A stretch of 9,598 nt of DNA. Source: DASZIT01 sp052143315. Its GTDB lineage: Bacteria > Actinomycetota > Acidimicrobiia > Acidimicrobiales > RAAP-2. The stretch's first letter is position 1. Every line of letters starts with the position of its first letter. The notes beneath the pieces are model-generated. The model was given only the letters and a program-made list of their open reading frames with translations, had not been told where the DNA came from and ran no database searches. A program made the translations under genes and the position numbers. The stretch covers positions 1-9,598 of the forward strand of contig JBKQTE010000090.1 in NCBI GenBank assembly GCA_052143315.1, read 5' to 3'. Below are positions 5,360-9,598 of the stretch, in pieces.

Positions 5360-6793
5360 CTACAGCTGCATCGCCTTCACCTCGAGGAACTCCTCCAGCC
5401 CGAAGGAGCCGTACTCGCGGCCGTTGCCCGACTGCTTGTAGCCGCCGAAGGGGGCCAGCGGGTTGAAGTTCCCGCCGTTGACCTCCACCTGGCCGGTCCG
5501 CAGCCGGCGGGCCACCGACCGGGCCCGGTCGGGATCGCCGGACCACACCCCACCGCCCAGCCCGTACTCGGTGTCGTTGGCGATCTCGACGGCCTCCTCC
5601 TCGGTGTCGTAGGGGATGATCGAGAGCACCGGCCCGAAGATCTCCTCGCGGGCGATCGTCATGTCGCGCGTGACACCCGAGAACACGGTGGGCCGGACGA
5701 AGAAGCCCTCGTCGAGCCCGTCCGGCGCCTCGACGCCGCCGGTGAGGAGCGTGGCGCCCTCCCCCACCCCCTTGTCGATGAAGGAGCGGACCCGGTCGCG
5801 CTGGGCGGCCGACACCAGCGGGCCCAGCCGGCTCGACGGGTCGAACGGGTCACCGGGGGTGAAGGTCTCGGCGGCCGCCACCGCCAGGTCCTCGACCTCG
5901 GCAAGGCGCTCCCGTGGCACCAGCATGCGGGTGAGGGCGCTGCAGGTCTGCCCCGAATTCAGGAAGCACTTGCCCACCCCGTCGGGGACGGCTCTGGCCA
6001 GGTCGGCGTCGCCCAGGATGACGTTGGCCGACTTGCCACCGAGCTCCAGGGCGACCCGCTTGACGGTGTTCGACGCCACCTCGGACACCCGCTTCCCCGC
6101 CCGGGTCGAGCCGGTGAACGACACCATGTCGACGTCCGGGTGGGCGGCGATCGCCTCACCCACCACCGGGCCGACCCCGGTCACCAGGTTGAAGACACCG
6201 GGCGGGCACCCGACCTCGTCGAACACCTCGGCCAGGACGAAGGCGTTGAGGGGGGCCACCTCGCTCGGCTTCAGCACCACGGTGCACCCGGCGGCGAGGG
6301 CCGGGGCCACCTTGGCGGCGATCTGGTGCAGGGGGTAGTTCCACGGGGTGATGGCGCCGACCACGCCCACCGGCTCCCGGACGATCAGGGAGTTCCCCAC
6401 CGTCTGCTCCCAGGTGAAGTCGGCGGCGACCTGGGCCATCGACCCGAAGGTGGTCAGCGGTAATCCGACCTGCACCAGCTGGGACAGGACGAGGGGCATG
6501 CCCACCTCGTGGGTGATGAGGGCGGCCAGGTCGTCGAGACGGGCGGCCAGCCCCTCGGACACCTTGGTCAGCAGGGCGGTGCGCTCCTGCACCGGCGTGG
6601 TCGACCACGCCGGGAAGGCGGCCCGGGCGGCGGCCACGGCGCGGTCCACGTCCTCCGTCGACCCCTCCGGGACGGACCCCATCACCGCCTCGGTGGTGGA
6701 GTCGATCACCTCCAGGGTGCCCGACCCGGTGGAGGGCACCCAGGCCCCTCCGATGTAGATCCGGTCACGGTCGATGCGTTCCGAAGCGCTCAC
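5360..6793 (-). CDS. NAD(P)-dependent aldehyde dehydrogenase family protein
   Basis: It oxidises an aldehyde to the carboxylate with NAD(P)+, in the cytoplasm. The 477-residue product is full length for the family. Visible motifs are ITPWNYPL (148-155, oxyanion Asn151), KPSEVAPLNA (175-184, cofactor-contacting Lys175), SFTGST (225-230), general base Glu250 in LELGGKSAN, nucleophile Cys284 in NSGQTCSA, EEIFGPVL (383-390, ribose-contacting Glu384), and FGGYKQSGNGREYG near the end. All catalytic residues are present. The exact aldehyde is not evident. The sequence resembles the broad actinobacterial group often annotated as aldehyde or betaine-aldehyde dehydrogenase. The GTG start at 6793 follows an AGGGGGAAG ribosome-binding site. 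The gene is divergent from the TetR gene across a shared 138-bp control region, so regulation by that repressor is likely but inferred. Confidence 0.95.
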   Translation of the reverse strand: MSASERIDRDRIYIGGAWVPSTGSGTLEVIDSTTEAVMGSVPEGSTEDVDRAVAAARAAFPAWSTTPVQERTALLTKVSEGLAARLDDLAALITHEVGMPLVLSQLVQVGLPLTTFGSMAQVAADFTWEQTVGNSLIVREPVGVVGAITPWNYPLHQIAAKVAPALAAGCTVVLKPSEVAPLNAFVLAEVFDEVGCPPGVFNLVTGVGPVVGEAIAAHPDVDMVSFTGSTRAGKRVSEVASNTVKRVALELGGKSANVILGDADLARAVPDGVGKCFLNSGQTCSALTRMLVPRERLAEVEDLAVAAAETFTPGDPFDPSSRLGPLVSAAQRDRVRSFIDKGVGEGATLLTGGVEAPDGLDEGFFVRPTVFSGVTRDMTIAREEIFGPVLSIIPYDTEEEAVEIANDTEYGLGGGVWSGDPDRARSVARRLRTGQVEVNGGNFNPLAPFGGYKQSGNGREYGSFGLEEFLEVKAMQL

Positions 6794-6873
6794 GGTCTTC
6801 CCCCTTCAGCGGCGATGTCCCCTCACGTTACGCGGCGGTGGCGACCGGCGCCGAGGCCGGCTTGCATAGTCAG

Positions 6874-6889
6874 CGCTACATATGTAACG
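6874..6889. promoter_or_regulatory. Palindromic operator candidate in the aldehyde dehydrogenase / tetR divergent region
   Basis: TACATATGTA (6877-6886) is a perfect 10-bp palindrome. Extending it gives CGC-TACATATGTA-ACG, symmetric over 16 bp except one pair. It lies in the only AT-rich patch (about 6862-6902) of the 138-bp region between two divergent genes, exactly where a local TetR-type repressor usually binds. A plus-strand promoter may overlap it, with TTGCAT at 6862-6867 and a weak -10 (TAACGT at 6885 or TATCCT at 6890). GTAACGT at 6884-6890 recurs inverted at 6827-6833, possibly a second half-site. The rest of the divergent region shows nothing else. Confidence 0.6.
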
Positions 6890-6931
6890 TATCCTATCTA
6901 TCGACCGACGACCGTCGGGCCGAGGGGGGAC

Positions 6932-7651
6932 GTGGCGCAGACACAGGAGGAGCGGAAGGCCGAGACCCGGGGCCGCCTGCTGAACGCCGCCGCCGATCTC
7001 TTCGCCGAGCAGGGGATCGACGGGGTGTCGGTGGACGCGGTGGCCGAGGCCGCCGGCCGGACCTCCGGTGCCGTCTACGCCCACTTCGGCAGCAAGCAGG
7101 GCCTGCTGCTGGCGGTGCTCGACGCCTGGAAGCAGTCGGTGGTGACCGTGCTCTCCGCCGAGGTGGCCCTGTCCGGCTCCCCGCTCGGTCAGCTGGCCGC
7201 GGTGTGGGACAACGTCGGAAACGCCGGGACCGAGGCGACGGCCGGCTGGTCCCTCCTCGAGCACGAGCTGTGGCTCCGGGCATCGCGCGACCCGGAGGTG
7301 GCCGAGGCTCTCCGGGTCCGGAACGCCGAGGGCCGGCGGCGCGCCGCCGTCGAGCTCGGGAGGTGGGCGGCGTCGGTCGACGCCCGTCCAGTGGGCGATT
7401 CGGAAGAGGCCGCCACCCTGGTGAAGGCGTTGCTCACCGGACTGGAGATGCAGCGCCGCCTCGAGCCGGAGTCGGTCCCTGCCGACCTGGCCGTGCGCGG
7501 CCTGGCCGCCCTGGTGGGGATGCCCGGCACCGCCGGCGCGCCCCCGCCCCGTCCCCCCGGCCCTGGCGACCACCGCCGGAACGCCACCAGCAGAGACACT
7601 TCCAGCAGAGACACTTCCAGCAGAGACACGAGAGAAGGGCACCGACCATGA
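6932..7651 (+). CDS. TetR/AcrR-family transcriptional regulator
   Basis: This 239-residue one-component repressor has an N-terminal HTH domain and C-terminal ligand domain. The HTH is classical: RLLNAAADLFAEQGIDGVSV (15-34), then VAEAAGRTSGAVYAHFGSK (37-55) with the recognition helix ending in VYAHF. The ligand domain is helical with WSLLEHELWLRASRDPE typical of TetR members. The GTG at 6932 was chosen because it follows AGGGGGG with suitable spacing and places the HTH at the expected distance from the N-terminus. The upstream open frame antisense to the aldehyde dehydrogenase is rejected. The last ~40 residues are Pro/Gly-rich and then carry a repeated SRDTS motif, unlike a folded domain. 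The stop overlaps the nitronate monooxygenase ATG (ATGA), so the two are co-transcribed. It probably represses itself, that gene and the divergent dehydrogenase. Confidence 0.94.
   Translation: MAQTQEERKAETRGRLLNAAADLFAEQGIDGVSVDAVAEAAGRTSGAVYAHFGSKQGLLLAVLDAWKQSVVTVLSAEVALSGSPLGQLAAVWDNVGNAGTEATAGWSLLEHELWLRASRDPEVAEALRVRNAEGRRRAAVELGRWAASVDARPVGDSEEAATLVKALLTGLEMQRRLEPESVPADLAVRGLAALVGMPGTAGAPPPRPPGPGDHRRNATSRDTSSRDTSSRDTREGHRP
7587..7629 (+). repeat. Three tandem copies of a 15-bp unit at the end of the tetR gene
   Basis: CCAGCAGAGACACTT occurs at 7587-7601 and 7602-7616, with a 13-bp partial copy at 7617-7629. It encodes repeated SRDTS in the TetR C-terminal tail and ends 18 bp before the ATG of the next gene. 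Its base composition is noticeably less GC-rich than the surroundings. It may be simple slippage that keeps the frame, or it may influence translation of the downstream gene. Confidence 0.93.
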
Positions 7652-8769
7652 ACACTGAGATCCGCCAGAGGCTGGGCATCGAATTCCCCATCTTCGCCTT
7701 CACCCACTGCCGCGACGTGGTGGCCGCCGTCTCCAACGCCGGTGGCATCGGTGTGCTGGGAGCCATCGCCTTCAACCCCGAGCAGCTCGAGGTAGAGCTG
7801 ACATGGATCGACGAGCATGTCGGCGACCACCCCTACGGCGTCGACATCGTCATCCCGGCCAAGTACGAGGGCATGGACGAGATGGACCCCGACAAGCTGG
7901 AGGCGCAGATCCGGGCACTGGTCCCGGCCGAGCACAAAGAGTTCGCCTTGAAGATCCTGGCCGACCACCACGTGCCGGAGATCCCCGAGGACGAGCGTCA
8001 AAGCAACGGGATGATCGGGTGGACGGCCGCCCACGCCGCCGGGCTCATCGACGTGGCCCTCCGCCATCCGAAGGTTCGACTGATCGCCAACGCCCTGGGC
8101 ACGCCCCCGCCCGATGTGGTCGAGAAGGTCCAGGGTGCCGGGCTGATGATCGGCGCCCTGGCCGGATCGGTGAAGCACGCCCTCAACCACAAGGCCGCCG
8201 GGCTCGACTTCATCATCTGCCAGGGCTCGGAGGGCGGAGGCCACACCGGCGACGTGGGGAGCATCGTCCTGTGGCCGGAGGTCGTCGACGCCGTGTCGCC
8301 CATCCCGGTGCTGGCCGCCGGCGGCGTGGGCAGCGGTCGGCAGATGGCCGCCGCCCTGGCCCTGGGGGCCCAGGGGGTCTGGTCGGGCACCCTGTGGTTG
8401 ACCGTGGAGGAGGCCGACATCCCGCCCAAGCAGATGGAGAGCTACCTGGCGGCGACCAGCCGCGACACCGTCCGGTCCCGCTCGTTCACCGGCAAGCCGT
8501 GCCGGATGCTGAAGAACGACTGGACCGAGGCGTGGGAGGCCGAGGACACCCCGGACCCGCTGCCCATGCCTCTGCAGATGATGGTGGCCATCGAGGCGGT
8601 GTCGCGCGGCCACCGCTACCCGGAGCAGGCCCGCGACGTCAACTTCAACCCCTGCGGCCAGGTCATCGGGCGTGCCACCACGGTACGCAAGGCGAAGGAC
8701 GTGGTGCTCGGCATGGTCGAGGAGTACATCGAGGCGACCGAGCGGCTGGAGGCCGGACTCACCGTCTGA
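7648..8769 (+). CDS. Nitronate monooxygenase / 2-nitropropane dioxygenase family flavoprotein
   Basis: Family members are FMN-dependent TIM-barrel enzymes; the characterised ones oxidise alkyl nitronates (for example propionate-3-nitronate) to carbonyl compounds and nitrite. The 373-residue product starts with IEFPIFAFTHCRDVVAAVSN, a variant seen in the actinobacterial subgroup in place of the common PI.QAPM. It then has AGGIGVLGA (31-39), CQGSEGGGHTG (191-201) with the likely catalytic His199, and the FMN phosphate-binding AAGGVGSGRQ (223-232) with ALGAQGVWSGT (238-248). The domain is complete. Many relatives in this subgroup have no proven nitronate activity, so the substrate is uncertain. 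The ATG overlaps the tetR stop (ATGA), with AGAAGG a few bases upstream. The C-terminal ~100 residues, which include WTEAWEAED, form the family's extra segment. It is probably induced with the aldehyde dehydrogenase when the TetR ligand is present. Confidence 0.92.
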   Translation: MNTEIRQRLGIEFPIFAFTHCRDVVAAVSNAGGIGVLGAIAFNPEQLEVELTWIDEHVGDHPYGVDIVIPAKYEGMDEMDPDKLEAQIRALVPAEHKEFALKILADHHVPEIPEDERQSNGMIGWTAAHAAGLIDVALRHPKVRLIANALGTPPPDVVEKVQGAGLMIGALAGSVKHALNHKAAGLDFIICQGSEGGGHTGDVGSIVLWPEVVDAVSPIPVLAAGGVGSGRQMAAALALGAQGVWSGTLWLTVEEADIPPKQMESYLAATSRDTVRSRSFTGKPCRMLKNDWTEAWEAEDTPDPLPMPLQMMVAIEAVSRGHRYPEQARDVNFNPCGQVIGRATTVRKAKDVVLGMVEEYIEATERLEAGLTV

Positions 8770-8850
8770 CACGTCCCGCCTCCCCGCCAGCCAGTACCAT
8801 GCGGGAACCCCGCTGCACCGTTCGATGTCGACAGGGCGAGGAGGTCATCG

Positions 8851-9598
8851 ATGGCAACGCTGCACGGATTCCCCGTCCTCCTGTCCGGTCGCCAGCTGTG
8901 CATCGTGGAGATGCCCGACTGCTGGGCCATCCTCAACACCCTGGACGCCTTCCCCCAGGCCTCCTACCGTTTCCAGAAGGACGAGGCCGGATGGCGCCAG
9001 GCGGTGGCCCAGCTCCACCGGAGCGACGCACCCGAGCCGACCGTCAAGCGGACCCCGGTGGTGGCGGGCCCGGCGGTCAACAAGAACCCACGGCGGCAGT
9101 TCTCGATCTCGAGGATCGGGATCTTCGCCACCGCCGTGGTACTGGGGCTGTCTAGCCGAATGCCGTGGGCCGTGATCACGCACAACGGGAACATCTACCA
9201 CGGCGACCTCTCCGTCATTATGAGCCACGGCTGGCGGAAGGGCCTGGCCATCGGCCTCGTTGTCCTGGCTGTCTTCTGCGCCGTCCAGGCGCTGGCCTTC
9301 CCGTTCAACCGGATCAAGCTCTTCGCCTCGCTCGCCGGAGTGCTCGCCCTGGCCCTGGTGTTTATCGGCTTCACGCAGATCCACACCTTCGACCCGGACC
9401 TCCTGTCCAACCCGGCGGTGGCCATCGGCTACGGCTCCTACGTGGCCCTCGGGGCCTCGGTGGTACTGGTGATGTCGTGGGCGGTGTTCCCCAGCAAGAT
9501 GCGCCGGGCGGCGCCGGTGGCGACCGACCCGCTGGGCGGCTACGGGGCCGTGAACTCGTTCCCCACCTCGGGCAATTTCGGAGGAACGGGGGTGGATC
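8851..9598 (+). CDS. Unrecognised four-helix membrane protein, 3' end beyond the window
   Basis: An open frame of 249 codons runs from ATG 8851 to the window edge without a stop. GCGAGGAGG at 8836-8844, six bases before the ATG, is a strong ribosome-binding site. The first ~80 residues are soluble (GFPVLLSGRQLCIVEMPDCW near the start, then a basic NKNPRRQ stretch). Four hydrophobic segments follow at about 88-108, 130-151, 155-174 and 188-213. A short extracytoplasmic-looking loop, MPWAVITHNGNIYHGD, lies between the first two. After residue 214 it becomes basic and then Gly/Ser/Pro-rich, suggesting a disordered tail that continues. The layout resembles small actinobacterial four-helix membrane proteins with an MPW motif after helix one, but I cannot name a family. 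The 81-bp gap after the monooxygenase gene contains only a 5-bp GCGGG/CCCGC hairpin (8807-8819). Confidence 0.82.
   Translation, partial: MATLHGFPVLLSGRQLCIVEMPDCWAILNTLDAFPQASYRFQKDEAGWRQAVAQLHRSDAPEPTVKRTPVVAGPAVNKNPRRQFSISRIGIFATAVVLGLSSRMPWAVITHNGNIYHGDLSVIMSHGWRKGLAIGLVVLAVFCAVQALAFPFNRIKLFASLAGVLALALVFIGFTQIHTFDPDLLSNPAVAIGYGSYVALGASVVLVMSWAVFPSKMRRAAPVATDPLGGYGAVNSFPTSGNFGGTGVD

Noticed and set aside
6509..6931. Upstream extension of the tetR gene antisense to the aldehyde dehydrogenase
   Set aside because: TetR proteins begin shortly before the HTH, and the GTG at 6932 has a ribosome-binding site. The extension is low-complexity and crosses the promoter/operator region.
7587..7629. 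CRISPR-like array from the 15-bp repeats
   Set aside because: The units are contiguous with no spacers, are only 15 bp, and lie within a coding sequence.
6838..7647. In-frame upstream extension of the nitronate monooxygenase
   Set aside because: It overlaps tetR in another frame and is Arg/Gly-rich. The ATG at 7648 gives the family-standard N-terminus and couples to the tetR stop.
7189..8772. 527-codon minus-strand open frame antisense to the monooxygenase and tetR
   Set aside because: It has no family motifs and a biased composition. The plus-strand nitronate monooxygenase is unmistakable.
8807..8819. Terminator after the nitronate monooxygenase gene
   Set aside because: Only a 5-bp GC stem with no following T run, which is not enough to support a terminator call.
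1..9598. tRNA or rRNA genes, insertion sequences, integrase or attachment sites
   Set aside because: None of the characteristic motifs (tRNA T-arm, transposase motifs, flanking terminal inverted repeats) were seen on reading either strand.

Overview
The window is very GC-rich, uses GTG starts often, has tightly packed genes that overlap by 4 nt, and has codons ending mostly in G or C. Together with the protein families this suggests an actinomycete (Actinomycetota), perhaps Acidimicrobiia. The class-level guess is inference from gene style only.

Left half (1-4870): a cobalamin (B12) biosynthesis locus arranged divergently around a minus-strand cobalamin riboswitch (about 2790-2945). On the minus strand the riboswitch leads into cobU (2740-2177), then a 95-codon ORF (2173-1886), then cobQ (1889-177), then the start of a further gene at the window edge that looks like cobN. 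On the plus strand lie a cbiD remnant (3011-3418), an intact cobL/cbiET (3411-4778) and a 31-codon stub resembling the start of cbiG (4775-4870). Almost every junction is a 4-8 nt overlap, the mark of translationally coupled operons.

The notable feature is that three B12 genes look complete (cobU, cobQ, cobL) while the pieces between them are broken. The 95-codon ORF appears to be an in-frame fusion of the first ~35 residues of CobS to the last ~60 residues of a CobC-type PLP aminotransferase. CbiD lacks roughly its N-terminal two thirds and carries a 1-nt frameshift in a C run. CbiG is reduced to about ten recognisable residues plus a frameshift. The cobN start also appears frameshifted. Either the pathway has been eroded by deletions, leaving mainly late/salvage functions, or the assembly is collapsed or error-prone here.

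Right half (4867-9598): a SnoaL/NTF2-like protein (plus strand) converges on an aldehyde dehydrogenase (minus strand). The dehydrogenase is divergent from a TetR-family repressor gene whose stop overlaps the start of a nitronate monooxygenase gene (ATGA). The 138-bp divergent region holds a near-perfect palindrome around TACATATGTA, the likely operator. This half reads as a small regulated oxidative-catabolism or detoxification module of unknown substrate. The window ends inside an unrecognised four-helix membrane protein gene.
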